64,000 bases of DNA from Armatimonadota bacterium (GCA_023511535.1 JAIMBK010000001.1:45493-109492); one strand, 5' to 3'; numbered from the stretch's first letter, positions 35,416 to 43,994 are shown. Numbers and translations are program-made. The notes: generated from the sequence alone by a model not told the origin.

Positions 35416-36294
35416 TCAGCTGTTCTGTGGATAATCATAAAAGCCCTTGCCGGTTTTGCGCCCCCATTCTCCCTTGACAAACTTTTCTACTATTACAGGT
35501 GAAGGCTTGTGGGCGGGATCCCCGCTTTCCCGGTATCTTTCCATGTGGACGGAGTAGGAAAGATCGATCCCGGTAAGGTCCAGCAATTGAAAAGGCCCCA
35601 TGGGGTGGCCAAGGCCGTGGACTACGGCTTTGTCTATATCCTCAAAGGAAGCAACGCCCAGGTCGTAAAGGCATAAAGCTTCGCTCCGGATAGCCGTAAG
35701 AATCCGGTTGACTAAAAAACCATAAATTTCTTTTTGCAGCAGTACGGGGATCTTGCCCATTTTTTTGGCTGCTTCCATAGTTGACTCCACGGTTTCTTCC
35801 GCCGTATGGGGGCCTTTGACAACCTCCACGAGTTTCATCACCAGGGCAGGATTAAAAAAGTGCATATTGCAGACTTTCCCGGGCCGCTTCGTCGCGTCGG
35901 CTATTTTTGAACTGACAATGTAAGAGCTGTTGGTGGCCAGAATGGTGTGCGGCGGGCAAATTTCATCCAGCTGAGAAAAGACTCTTCTTTTGAGATCCAG
36001 TTTTTCCAGCACAGCTTCGACAACTAAATCGGCGTCACCAGCAGCTTCTTTTAAATCCGTGGTAAAAGATATGCTGGACCGTGCACCTTCCGCGACTTCC
36101 CGGGAAAGCTTGCCCTTATCTACCCGCTCTGAAAGGTAAGTATCGGCAAACTCCTTTGCTTTCTGCAATATTTCCTCATGAATGTCGCAACATTTTACCT
36201 TAAACCCGTTTATTGCAGCACAAAGGGCTATTTGATGCCCCATATTACCGGCCCCGACCACGCAAATATTTTCTATTTTAATCATCTCTTTCAC
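35416..36294 (-). CDS. 3-Hydroxyacyl-CoA (3-hydroxybutyryl-CoA) dehydrogenase
   Basis: This 292-residue NAD enzyme oxidises L-3-hydroxyacyl-CoA. It has the Rossmann start VVGAGNMGHQIALCAAINGF (residues 12-31), VEAVLEKLDLKRRVF, ATNSSYIVSSKIA, NMHFFNPALVMKLVEVV with the catalytic histidine near residue 145, and the dimerisation domain ending DLTGIDLSYSVHMERYRE. The length is that of stand-alone short-chain enzymes. It lies between the large acyl-CoA dehydrogenase and the hydratase gene with spacings of about 60 bp. Confidence 0.93.
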   Translation of the reverse strand: MKEMIKIENICVVGAGNMGHQIALCAAINGFKVKCCDIHEEILQKAKEFADTYLSERVDKGKLSREVAEGARSSISFTTDLKEAAGDADLVVEAVLEKLDLKRRVFSQLDEICPPHTILATNSSYIVSSKIADATKRPGKVCNMHFFNPALVMKLVEVVKGPHTAEETVESTMEAAKKMGKIPVLLQKEIYGFLVNRILTAIRSEALCLYDLGVASFEDIDKAVVHGLGHPMGPFQLLDLTGIDLSYSVHMERYRESGDPAHKPSPVIVEKFVKGEWGRKTGKGFYDYPQNS

Positions 36295-36352
36295 AACCCC
36301 TATTTCCTAAAATATTTCCTTTCTAAGTTTATTTATTTAAAATAACACTTAA

Positions 36353-38188
36353 TCAGGTAAGGAAAGATTCTTCCGGACATTCCAGCGCGCTTGCATCCGC
36401 ACATTTAATTATTTCTGTTAAAGTATAAACATTGGGCAGTATATTATGAATAAAGTATTTTGCAGAGGCAATTTTACCCGCGTAAAAATGATGCTCGTGG
36501 CAATCCGGCCCGGCTTCTTCAATTTTTCTTTTTGAAACGATTGCCTGCTCCAGCAAGCATTCGGCGACAAACAATTGGGCACAGCAGCTAAGCACCCGCA
36601 AAGCGTATAACGGTACTAGCTTACCTTTCTCGGAAAAGTTGCTATAATAACCTTCTAAAATTTTCTTGATCTCCACCACGCATTCGTAAGCTTTTTCCAA
36701 TTTTTTAATTTCTGCTTGAAAGACATTTAATTTTCTATTTTTGGCGATAAATTCTTCCCGGTCGCCCAGCCAGGCAGCAAACAGCTTACCGCCTTCCATC
36801 CTCATCTTTCGACCAACCAGATCCAGCGCCTGGATAAATGAGGTACCTTCCCAGATTGTTAAAATTTTAACGTCGCGCGCATATTGGGAAACAGGATATT
36901 CCTCCGTGTAGCCGACGCCACCGTGCACCTGGATCGCCTGGGCAACCACCGACCAGGCAGTTTCGCTGGCGTAAGTCTTAATCAGCGGGGTCAGAATCTC
37001 GCCCAACCAGCGGCACTTTTTCGCCTTCTCTTTATCGTCGCTGTGCCCGGCCACGTCCAGGTAATAAAAACCCTTAAAAATCATCGCCCTGATGCCTTCC
37101 ACCCGGGACTTCATTTCCATCAACATTCTTTTCACGTCTTCGTGCCTGATAATCGGCACCCGGTCCGCCTTCGGGTCGGTGAAAGGCCTTCCCTGAATCC
37201 GTTCGGCGGCGTAGCGGGAAGCGAAGTAATACGCCGCCGCCATTTGCGCAAGGGCGTTGTGGCCCGTCCCGATGCGCGATTCATTCATCATGTGGAACAT
37301 CATGGCTAACCCTTGCGATCTGCCTTCGCGATCCGGCGGGTCGCCCACAAGGATTCCCCGGCAATGGTCGCTATCGCCAAAACTCAACATCGCCGTGGCG
37401 GATGCTTTCAAGCCCATTTTGCTCTCTACGGCGATACAGGTAACGTCATTCGGCTCACCGAGGCTCCCGTCCCCGTTCACCCAAATCTTGGGCACGATAA
37501 AAAGCCCCAAACCCTTCGTCCCCGGGGCGCCTCCGGCGGGGCGGGCCAGGACCATGTGGATGATGTTTTCGGTCATGTCCACTTCCCCGCCGGTAATGAA
37601 CATCTTGGTGCCTTTTATCTTGTAGATCCGGGGATCGTCGGTCGGGTAGGCCCTGGTGTTCGCCTCCCCCACGTCGGAACCGGCGTGCGGTTCGGTCAGG
37701 CACATTGTTCCGCTCCATTGCCCGGAGAGCATTTTCTCTAAAAATAATTTTTTATCCCTTTCCGTGCCAAACCGGTATATAAGGTTCGCCGCCCCGGTGG
37801 TCAACTTAATGTAAGAACACAGCGCCGGGCAGGCGGCCATAAACATTTCGTGGTACGCCCTGTACAGAGTAAGCGGCATGTGCGTCTCCGAAGCAATGCT
37901 TTCGTTGGCGGAACCCCACCCGTTTTCTTGCAAAAATTTATAAGCCTTTTTATATCCCGGCGGCAGTTTTGCCACCCCATTTTCAAGTTGAACCCCAATT
38001 TTGTCTCCTTCCCGGTTAAGCGGGTAAATTACTTCTTTTGCAATTTTATATGCCTCATTTAATATAAAATCGATGTCTTCAAGCGTATAGTTCTCTTTAA
38101 AGCGCTCGTAATTCAGTATCTCTTCCAGATTAAGCCATTCTTTTAAAATAAACTTTAAATCCCTGAGATCGTATGTAAACTCCGTCAT
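36353..38188 (-). CDS. Large acyl-CoA dehydrogenase with C-terminal extension
   Basis: This 611-residue flavoprotein belongs to the long acyl-CoA dehydrogenase subgroup (about 600 residues) with an extra C-terminal helical domain, seen for alkylsuccinyl- and other unusual acyl-CoAs. MCLTEPHAGSDVGEANTRAY, MNESRIGTGHNALAQMAAAYYFA and IQVHGGVGYTEEYPVSQYARDVKI with TIWEGTSFIQALDL (catalytic glutamate) are visible. A longer frame reaches 38422 through the end of the thiolase gene, but the ATG at 38188 has GGGAGGGG six bases before it and begins at the family start. The substrate is unknown. Confidence 0.92.
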   Translation of the reverse strand: MTEFTYDLRDLKFILKEWLNLEEILNYERFKENYTLEDIDFILNEAYKIAKEVIYPLNREGDKIGVQLENGVAKLPPGYKKAYKFLQENGWGSANESIASETHMPLTLYRAYHEMFMAACPALCSYIKLTTGAANLIYRFGTERDKKLFLEKMLSGQWSGTMCLTEPHAGSDVGEANTRAYPTDDPRIYKIKGTKMFITGGEVDMTENIIHMVLARPAGGAPGTKGLGLFIVPKIWVNGDGSLGEPNDVTCIAVESKMGLKASATAMLSFGDSDHCRGILVGDPPDREGRSQGLAMMFHMMNESRIGTGHNALAQMAAAYYFASRYAAERIQGRPFTDPKADRVPIIRHEDVKRMLMEMKSRVEGIRAMIFKGFYYLDVAGHSDDKEKAKKCRWLGEILTPLIKTYASETAWSVVAQAIQVHGGVGYTEEYPVSQYARDVKILTIWEGTSFIQALDLVGRKMRMEGGKLFAAWLGDREEFIAKNRKLNVFQAEIKKLEKAYECVVEIKKILEGYYSNFSEKGKLVPLYALRVLSCCAQLFVAECLLEQAIVSKRKIEEAGPDCHEHHFYAGKIASAKYFIHNILPNVYTLTEIIKCADASALECPEESFLT

Positions 38189-38241
38189 TAGAAGCCCCTC
38201 CCGTACGGACGGTAAAACCTGCAGCCAAAACCCCGACCCAG

Positions 38242-39429
38242 TCAGTCCTTCCGGCCAAAAATCGCCACCGCACAGGTAAAATGCCCGGGGTGTCCGCCAA
38301 GGTTGTGCGTAAGACCCAGATCGGCCTTCTTCACCTGCCTTGGCCCGGCCTTGCCCTGCAGCTGCTTGTAAATTTCGTAGATCATGCGCAGCCCGCTGGC
38401 TCCGATCGGGTGCCCGAAGCACTTCAGGCCGCCGTCGGTATTGACGGGCAGCCCTCCCTCCAGGGTAAAGAAGCCGGCATCCACGTCTTCTTTTGCCCTT
38501 CCCCGGGGGCTGAAGCCGAGGTCTTCGTAGATCAAAAGCTCGGTTATGGTGAAGCAGTCGTGAACCACGGCCAGATCGATCTCCTCCCGGGGATTTTTTA
38601 TCCCTGCGTCCTGATAAGCGCTGTTTGCTGCCGTAACTGTTTCTTCAAAATGAACCATGTCGTAGTCGTCGTTAAGGAGCGCCTGTCTGGCGCCGCAGCT
38701 CAAACCCAGCCCCTTGACCAGGACGTAGTCGCTCCTTGTGCTTTTGGCTATCTCGGGCCTGGCAATAATTGCCGCGGCAGCCCCGTCGCTGACTCCGCAG
38801 CAATCGAACAGGCCCAAAGGCCAGGCGATCATGGGGGCGTTTAAAACCTGCTCGATGGTAATTTCTCTTTGGAAGTGGGCCCTGGGGTTTAAGGAACCAT
38901 TGTGATGGTTCTTGACGGCAATTTTGGCCAGGGTTTTTTTTCCTTCCTCGAAACTTAAGCCATAGTGATGAAAATACCTGGTGGCCGCCAGGGCGAACTG
39001 AACCGGCGCGGGCACGGGCGGTTCCACGCGCGACCCCCAGAAAGGCGCGTAAGAAACCGGCAGGCCGGATAAGCCGGAGTCTTTTAATTTTTCCACCCCC
39101 ATCACGAGCACAAGGTCGTAAACCCCCGCGGCCACGGCGAAACAGGCGTTTCGAAACGCGTCGGTTCCCGTGCAGCAGGCGTTTTCCACCCTGGTGACGG
39201 GGATGTAATTCAGCTTTAAGGCGTGGGCCAGCATCGTCCCCCGGGCGGAACCGAAGGAATACTGCAAGCCGAGCCAGGCCGCCTGGATATCTTTTGGATC
39301 TATGCCGGCGTCTTCGTAGGCTTCGTAAGCCGCCTCAACCATCAAATCCTCGGCGCTTTTGTCCCAATGCTCGCCGAATTTCGTGCACCCCATGCCAATA
39401 ATGGCCACTCTATCTTTAATTCCACCCAT
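38242..39429 (-). CDS. SCP-x-type thiolase
   Basis: This 395-residue thiolase of the sterol-carrier-protein-x / lipid-transfer group would cleave a 3-ketoacyl-CoA with CoA. The nucleophilic cysteine is in RVENACCTGTDAFRNA (about residue 86). The histidines are in VVHDCFTITELL and KCFGHPIGASGLRM. All expected catalytic residues are thus present. It lies 16 bp after an HMG-CoA-synthase-like/DUF35 fusion. In archaea and in benzylsuccinate degraders such thiolases form complexes with DUF35 proteins, so a stable complex with that neighbour is likely (inference). Confidence 0.92.
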   Translation of the reverse strand: MGGIKDRVAIIGMGCTKFGEHWDKSAEDLMVEAAYEAYEDAGIDPKDIQAAWLGLQYSFGSARGTMLAHALKLNYIPVTRVENACCTGTDAFRNACFAVAAGVYDLVLVMGVEKLKDSGLSGLPVSYAPFWGSRVEPPVPAPVQFALAATRYFHHYGLSFEEGKKTLAKIAVKNHHNGSLNPRAHFQREITIEQVLNAPMIAWPLGLFDCCGVSDGAAAAIIARPEIAKSTRSDYVLVKGLGLSCGARQALLNDDYDMVHFEETVTAANSAYQDAGIKNPREEIDLAVVHDCFTITELLIYEDLGFSPRGRAKEDVDAGFFTLEGGLPVNTDGGLKCFGHPIGASGLRMIYEIYKQLQGKAGPRQVKKADLGLTHNLGGHPGHFTCAVAIFGRKD

Positions 39430-39445
39430 AACCTGTCTCCTTTCC

Positions 39446-40858
39446 TTAACCTCTTGTCGGCATGCATTTCCAGTAGTAATTATGAATACCGCCTACTGTA
39501 TGCAATTTCCGGAAGCTCATTTCCAACGGCATGCCCACCTTGATTTCTTCGATCGTGCGGTCGGTCATGATGCACTGCATCCTTCCCCCGCCCTCAAAGT
39601 CAATAAAACAAATCACCAGCGGGGGATCCGGAGTGGGCCCCAGGTAGTCCAGCGAGTAGGTGAAAAGGGTGGCCTTTTGGTCGGAAAACCTTACCGGCGC
39701 GAACTGATCTCTGGTCCGGCACTTCGTGCATACCCTTTGCGGCGGGTACTGCTGGTAGCCGCAATGTTTGCATTTGACCCCGTACAGCCGGACGTTCTGT
39801 TTGCGCTCGCGATAAACGGCCGCCGGGGAGGGGGGATCGAGCGGGGGGCGGCGCGCGGGCGGGGCGGCGTCGATAAGCGCACGCCATCTGGCGTAAGTGA
39901 GGTAGTCGGGAAGAATTTTTTTCGATTTTAAGTGGCCCCTTACTCCGCGCCGGGACCCCAGGTTTTTTATTTCTTCGGTAACTCTTAATACAAAAGCATC
40001 CGCCCCGTCGCCGTAGCCGGCCAAAAGAATGCGGTCCCCGGGTTTGGCCTCTTCCAGGGCCGCGGCCAGCATCAAAAGTGAGAAAGCCGTCCCCGTGTTG
40101 CCCGCTTTATTGAAAAGCGGCTCCTGCACCTGGGTCTGCAGGTCAAAACCCAACCGGCGGGCCATTTCTCTGTGTCTTCTGGCGTCGGGGGCGTAAAAAA
40201 CGGCTTTCGTGAAATCCCGGGGAGTCAACTTGCACTTTTCAAAAAGACCCTTAACTGCCAGAGGGAGGATTTTTAGATAACCCTCTTCGCTGGCGAAGCG
40301 ATCTTCGGCGGAACGAACGAAAGGATCGCCTGCCGCCCTCCAGAGATCAAGAATTTCATGGGAAAGGGAATAACTCTCTTCAATTTCAGCGATCACGTTT
40401 TCTCTTCCCACGATAATTGCTGCCGCTCCGTCGCCAAAGACCGCTTCGAACTCCGAACGGGGCTGGGGCAGGCGCATGTCGGCCGCCACTACCAGCACCT
40501 GCTTAGCCGAGCCTGCCTTTACAGAATCGAGCGCGGCCCGCAACGCCTGCGTCCCCGCTCTTAATGAATTGGCAAAGTCCGCTGTAAAAATGTCTTCCCG
40601 CAGGTCGAGGGCTTCCGCCACGATTGCCGCCCCTTGCTTTTCCAGGTACGGAACAGTAGTGGTGGCCAGATACAGGCCGTCGACCATTTGCCGCTCCATG
40701 CCGTTCAAACAATCAATTCCCGCCGCCACGGCCATCGTTATGCTGTCTTCGTCATAACTGGCAACTGCTTTTTCAATGCGCGCGTTCCACCCCGCCGTTC
40801 CTTCACCAAGGCGGAACAGCGGAATATAAGCGCCGTAAGAGGTGATGCCGGCCATCAT
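39446..40858 (-). CDS. HMG-CoA-synthase-like protein fused to a DUF35 zinc-ribbon/OB domain
   Basis: This 470-residue fusion has two parts. Residues 1 to about 320 resemble the thiolase-fold HMG-CoA synthase of archaeal type (AGITSYGAYIPLFRL, VFGDGAAAIIVG, EPLFNKAGNTGTAFSLLMLAAAL). The segment where the synthase cysteine normally sits reads FANSLRAGTQALRAAL, with no cysteine, so classical condensation chemistry is doubtful. Residues about 360-470 are DUF35: a zinc ribbon (VKCKHCGYQQYPPQRVCTKC) followed by an OB fold. It precedes the SCP-x thiolase by 16 bp. A role as scaffold or CoA-handling partner of that thiolase is more likely than HMG-CoA synthesis (inference). It starts the operon; the promoter is at 41005-41033. 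Confidence 0.85.
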   Translation of the reverse strand: MMAGITSYGAYIPLFRLGEGTAGWNARIEKAVASYDEDSITMAVAAGIDCLNGMERQMVDGLYLATTTVPYLEKQGAAIVAEALDLREDIFTADFANSLRAGTQALRAALDSVKAGSAKQVLVVAADMRLPQPRSEFEAVFGDGAAAIIVGRENVIAEIEESYSLSHEILDLWRAAGDPFVRSAEDRFASEEGYLKILPLAVKGLFEKCKLTPRDFTKAVFYAPDARRHREMARRLGFDLQTQVQEPLFNKAGNTGTAFSLLMLAAALEEAKPGDRILLAGYGDGADAFVLRVTEEIKNLGSRRGVRGHLKSKKILPDYLTYARWRALIDAAPPARRPPLDPPSPAAVYRERKQNVRLYGVKCKHCGYQQYPPQRVCTKCRTRDQFAPVRFSDQKATLFTYSLDYLGPTPDPPLVICFIDFEGGGRMQCIMTDRTIEEIKVGMPLEMSFRKLHTVGGIHNYYWKCMPTRG

Positions 40859-40973
40859 TTACCCGTCCTTTCCATCAGCATTATTACCTTTTTCCGCAGA
40901 TAATCAGTAAACTTACAATGTAAAAAGGGTAAGGCTACACTATAAAAAATTAAAAGATAACTTTGCTTGTTCC

Positions 40974-40993
40974 ATATATGAAACTACGTTTCC
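40974..40993 (-). promoter_or_regulatory. Palindromes downstream of the beta-oxidation promoter (operator candidates)
   Basis: Plus-strand GTTCCATATATGAAAC is a 16-bp palindrome with one mismatch, and it overlaps GAAAC-TAC-GTTTC, a perfect 5-bp inverted repeat. Both lie about 10-30 bases beyond the -10. They are reasonable sites for the IclR-family protein encoded in the same operon, but this is inference. Confidence 0.45.
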
Positions 40994-41004
40994 TATATAG
41001 ATTA

Positions 41005-41033
41005 ATTATAATGCGTTTTGTACAACTAGTCAA
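41005..41033 (-). promoter_or_regulatory. Sigma-A promoter of the beta-oxidation operon
   Basis: Minus strand TTGACT (41033-41028), 17 bp, TATAAT (41010-41005). This is close to consensus. It would drive the run from the HMG-CoA-synthase-like gene through the acyl-CoA dehydrogenase at 32540. Confidence 0.75.
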
Positions 41034-41160
41034 TAACCATTTTTTAAGATCTACAGGTGATGTTTTTTCTAAAATAGTATAGAGTCAAAAGTTCTTGGTC
41101 CCCCTAAGCAGCATCCTCAACATACAAATGCCAACAATTCTTTTCTACGCTTTAAAAAAC

Positions 41161-41192
41161 AAAAACTCCCCTCGCCCGGCGGTCAAGGGGAG
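41161..41192 (-). terminator. Intrinsic terminator after the AUH-like hydratase
   Basis: Minus strand CTCCCCT and AGGGGAG (7 bp, 13-base loop) followed by TTTTTGTTTTTT. It separates the carboxyltransferase/hydratase operon from the beta-oxidation operon. Confidence 0.85.
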
Positions 41193-41207
41193 CTCAAGCA
41201 AATGTTC

Positions 41208-41990
41208 TTACCTGTTTTTATAGACGGGTTTGCGCTTCTCGTTAAAGGCCCGCAGGCCCTCGTCCCGGTCTTCGGAATACAGGCAGGCGTTGTAGCATTC
41301 GGCCTCCAGGGCCAGGGCGGTGTTCAGGTCCAGTTCCACCCCCAGGTTGATCGCCCGCTTGGCCTGCCTTAAGGCGATCGGGCCGTTCTTGACGATTTCG
41401 GCCATGATTTCCATGGTTTTATCCATCAGTTCCGCCGGGGGAACCACGTAGTTAACCAGTCCCAGCCGGCAGGCTTCGGCGGCGGAAATGCGCCGGCCGG
41501 TGAAGATCAACTCTTTCGCTTTATTGCGCCCGATAACGCGGGGCAGCAACTGGGTGCCGCCGCCGCCGGGGATGATGGCCAGCCCCACTTCCGGCAGGCC
41601 GAAGGCGGCGTTTTCGGAAGCGATAATAAAATCGCAGCCCAGGGCAAACTCACAGCCGCCGCCCAGGGCGTAGCCGTTCACCGCCGCCACCAGGGGCTTG
41701 GGAAACGCGGCCACGGCGGTAAAGGCCCGGACGAAAAGGGCGCGCTGTTTTTTCATGTCTTCCTTGCTCATGTCTTTTCTTTCTTTCAGGTCCGCCCCTA
41801 CACAAAAAGCCCGGTCCCCTTCGGCGGTAAGAACGGCGGCGAATACTTCGTCGTCCAGCTCCAGTTCCTCTAAGGCGGCCAGCAGTTCCCGGGCCATCTG
41901 GGTGGAGATGGCGTTCATGGCCCGGGGGCGGTTGAAGGAAAGGATGCCCACGTGGCCTTCTTTTTGCAGTTTAATGGTTTCGTAACTCAT
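41208..41990 (-). CDS. Enoyl-CoA hydratase, methylglutaconyl-CoA hydratase-like
   Basis: A 260-residue crotonase-family protein. FCVGADLKERKDMS, GYALGGGCEFALGCDFIIA and LAIIPGGGGTQLLPRVIGRNKAKELIF are close to AUH-type enzymes, which hydrate 3-methylglutaconyl-CoA to HMG-CoA in leucine breakdown. The start at 41990 has GGGGGTG six bases upstream; a longer frame to 42095 is not supported. It follows the carboxyltransferase gene by 112 bp and is closed by a terminator, so the two form one operon. AUH-like specificity would fit a methylcrotonyl-CoA carboxylase partner, but crotonase specificities are hard to read. Confidence 0.88.
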   Translation of the reverse strand: MSYETIKLQKEGHVGILSFNRPRAMNAISTQMARELLAALEELELDDEVFAAVLTAEGDRAFCVGADLKERKDMSKEDMKKQRALFVRAFTAVAAFPKPLVAAVNGYALGGGCEFALGCDFIIASENAAFGLPEVGLAIIPGGGGTQLLPRVIGRNKAKELIFTGRRISAAEACRLGLVNYVVPPAELMDKTMEIMAEIVKNGPIALRQAKRAINLGVELDLNTALALEAECYNACLYSEDRDEGLRAFNEKRKPVYKNR

Positions 41991-42102
41991 GATTTTCACC
42001 CCCGCAATCAATTTGATGCCTGTCCTTCGTTTACCGCTTGCTCCCCTGCTCTTCAGAACAAAATGTGTTAGAGGGGCACGGACGGCAACGCCCAACCGCT
42101 CC

Positions 42103-43650
42103 TTACACCGGGTAAACCGGGTGCTTGCGCGCGGAGAAGTGCCGGGTCTTGGACGCGTACAGGTTGAAGCGGGCGATCAGTTCGCTGCGCAGGTCCCGGC
42201 CCCGGACGATGTGGTCCACCACCAGCTCGGAGGCCAGCCGGTAAATGTCGATGTCCTTGACGTATTCCTCCTGCTTTTGCCGGATAAAGGCCGGCCTTTC
42301 CTCCGGCGCCAACGCGTTGATGTAATTATCGTAGACGGCCTTCACCGCCGCCTGCGGCCCCATGACGGCGATCTGGGCGCTGGGCAGGGCCAGGCAGCAG
42401 TCGGGATCGTAGGCCGGGCCGCACATGGCGTATAAGCCCGCTCCGTAGGCTTTGCGCACGACCACGGAAATCTTCGGCACCGTGGCTTCCGAAACGGCGG
42501 AAATGAATTTTGCCCCGTGGCGGATGATCCCCTGCCTCTCCACGTCCTCGCCGACCATAAAGCCGGGCACGTCCGCCAGGAAGAGCAAGGGGATGTTAAA
42601 GGCGTCGCACAGGTTGACGAACCGGGCGCCCTTATCGGCGGAATCCACGAAAAGGACGCCGCCCATGTGCAGGGGCTGGTTGGCCAGAATGCCTACGGGG
42701 CGCCCGCCGATCCGGCAAAGGCCGGTAATCAGTTCCCGGGCAAACAGCTCCTTGATTTCAAACCAGCTGTCCCGGTCGATAATCCGGTGAATCACTTCGT
42801 ACATATCAAAGGGTTCGCTTTCCAGGGGAGGGATGATCTCTTCGATTTCTCTGCCCTCGGCCGGGGGAAGGGCCTCGGCCGAAGAGGGCCTGTCCAGATA
42901 GTTTTGCGGCATGTAGGTAAGATACCGGCGGCAGGCCGCGATGGCTTCTTCCTCCGTTTTGCACAGCAGGTCCCCGCACCCGCTCACCGTGCAGTGCATG
43001 CGCGCCCCGCCCAGGTCCTCCAGGGTGGTTTTTTCGCCGATCACCATCTCCACCATCCGGGGAGAGCCCAGGTACATGCTGGCGTTTCCTTCCACCATAA
43101 AAACCACGTCGCAAAATGCGGGGATATAGGCTCCGCCGGCGGCCGAAGGGCCGAAAAGCAGGCAGATCTGCGGGACCACCCCCGATAATTTTACTTCGTT
43201 ATAAAAAATAGCCCCGGCTCCCCGCCGGCCGGGAAACATTTCCACCTGGTCGGTGATCCTGGCCCCGGCGGAATCCACCAGATAAAGCATGGGCACTTTT
43301 AAATCCATGGCCGTTTCCTGAATGCGCAGGATTTTTTCCACCGTCCGCCAGCCCCAGGAACCGGCCTTGACCGTGGAATCGTTGGCCATCACGCAGACCG
43401 TCCGTCCATGGATTTTCCCCACCCCGCAGACGACCCCGTCGGCGGGCAGATCCCCGGCCAGGTTGTTGGCCCAAAAGCCGTCTTCGCAAAACGGCTCCCC
43501 GGGATCGAAAAGGAGTCTCAGCCTTTCCCGGGCGAACAACTTTCCCCGGGCGGCGTTGGCCTGGTGATATTTGGGGGCCCCGCCGGCTCTGATCCGCTTT
43601 TCTTTCTCGGTTAACTCCTCGTTCAAGGACTTGCGATCAACCTCATCCAT
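42103..43650 (-). CDS. Acyl-CoA carboxylase carboxyltransferase subunit, methylcrotonyl-like
   Basis: This 515-residue protein has two crotonase-like carboxyltransferase domains. MLYLVDSAGARITDQVEMFPG near 118, FGPSAAGGAYIPAFCDVVFMV near 165 and, in the second domain, LANQPLHMGGVLFVDSADKGARFV and LLFLADVPGFMVGEDVERQG. The first domain (IFYNEVKLSG, AGGAYIPA, ARMHCTVSG) resembles the methylcrotonyl-CoA carboxylase beta chain more than propionyl-CoA carboxylase, in my reading. No biotin carboxylase or biotin carrier gene is in the window, so partners must be elsewhere, or it works as part of a decarboxylase. The downstream AUH-like hydratase and the promoter shared with the lyase-like gene at 10 kb support a leucine/isovalerate role (inference). 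Confidence 0.85.
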   Translation of the reverse strand: MDEVDRKSLNEELTEKEKRIRAGGAPKYHQANAARGKLFARERLRLLFDPGEPFCEDGFWANNLAGDLPADGVVCGVGKIHGRTVCVMANDSTVKAGSWGWRTVEKILRIQETAMDLKVPMLYLVDSAGARITDQVEMFPGRRGAGAIFYNEVKLSGVVPQICLLFGPSAAGGAYIPAFCDVVFMVEGNASMYLGSPRMVEMVIGEKTTLEDLGGARMHCTVSGCGDLLCKTEEEAIAACRRYLTYMPQNYLDRPSSAEALPPAEGREIEEIIPPLESEPFDMYEVIHRIIDRDSWFEIKELFARELITGLCRIGGRPVGILANQPLHMGGVLFVDSADKGARFVNLCDAFNIPLLFLADVPGFMVGEDVERQGIIRHGAKFISAVSEATVPKISVVVRKAYGAGLYAMCGPAYDPDCCLALPSAQIAVMGPQAAVKAVYDNYINALAPEERPAFIRQKQEEYVKDIDIYRLASELVVDHIVRGRDLRSELIARFNLYASKTRHFSARKHPVYPV

Positions 43651-43716
43651 CCCCTTAAAACTCCTCCCTTTCCATAAAATCTCTGCTTTTTCCAGATCAT
43701 CCTGGACGTTTTAAAA

Positions 43717-43746
43717 ATTATACAATAAATTTTAACTTACAATCAA
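43717..43746 (-). promoter_or_regulatory. Sigma-A promoter of the carboxyltransferase operon
   Basis: Minus strand TTGATT (43746-43741), 18 bp, TATAAT (43722-43717). The sequence at and upstream of the -35 is almost identical to that of the lyase-like gene's promoter (11044-11073), including the 18-bp spacing, while the spacers themselves differ. Confidence 0.75.
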
Positions 43747-43918
43747 CTAAAAAATTAAAAATCAAACCCGCGTTTAAAAAACATGCGGGCGGGAACTCTA
43801 ATCACATAGAACGGGTTCATTCCGGAAAAATATAAAAATATATAAGAAAAAAGTATAAAAACTAAACTCCCCGGGGACAAAAAAGGAAAATACACGACGT
43901 AATTGTGAAATAAGGAAC

Positions 43919-43948
43919 TTGTCTGGATTGTTCTTCCCGGTGTACAAT
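43919..43948 (+). promoter_or_regulatory. Sigma-A promoter of the acyl-CoA synthetase gene
   Basis: TTGTCT (43919-43924), 18 bp, TACAAT (43943-43948). The leader is about 40 bases. Confidence 0.6.
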
Positions 43949-43994
43949 AAACCCGGCACGTGCTCGAAATAAGGAAAGATGGGAGATTCGTAAC

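Larger units (their letters stand above)
40859..41165. other. Promoter region of the beta-oxidation operon
   Basis: The spacer between the HMG-CoA-synthase-like gene and the hydratase terminator. It contains a good sigma-A promoter (41005-41033) and, downstream of it, two palindromes (40974-40989 and 40979-40993). Otherwise it is AT-rich with no gene visible. Confidence 0.75.
43651..43994. other. Divergent intergenic region, carboxyltransferase / acyl-CoA synthetase
   Basis: A 344-bp AT-rich spacer with one promoter for each flanking gene (43717-43746 minus, 43919-43948 plus). A GGGAAC...GAACGGGTTC stretch near 43790-43825 might hold an operator. No gene is visible. Confidence 0.75.

Noticed and set aside
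43839-43994. Short minus-strand frames opposite the start of the acyl-CoA synthetase
   Set aside because: They are AT-rich spacer sequence and antisense of the synthetase start, with no ribosome site.
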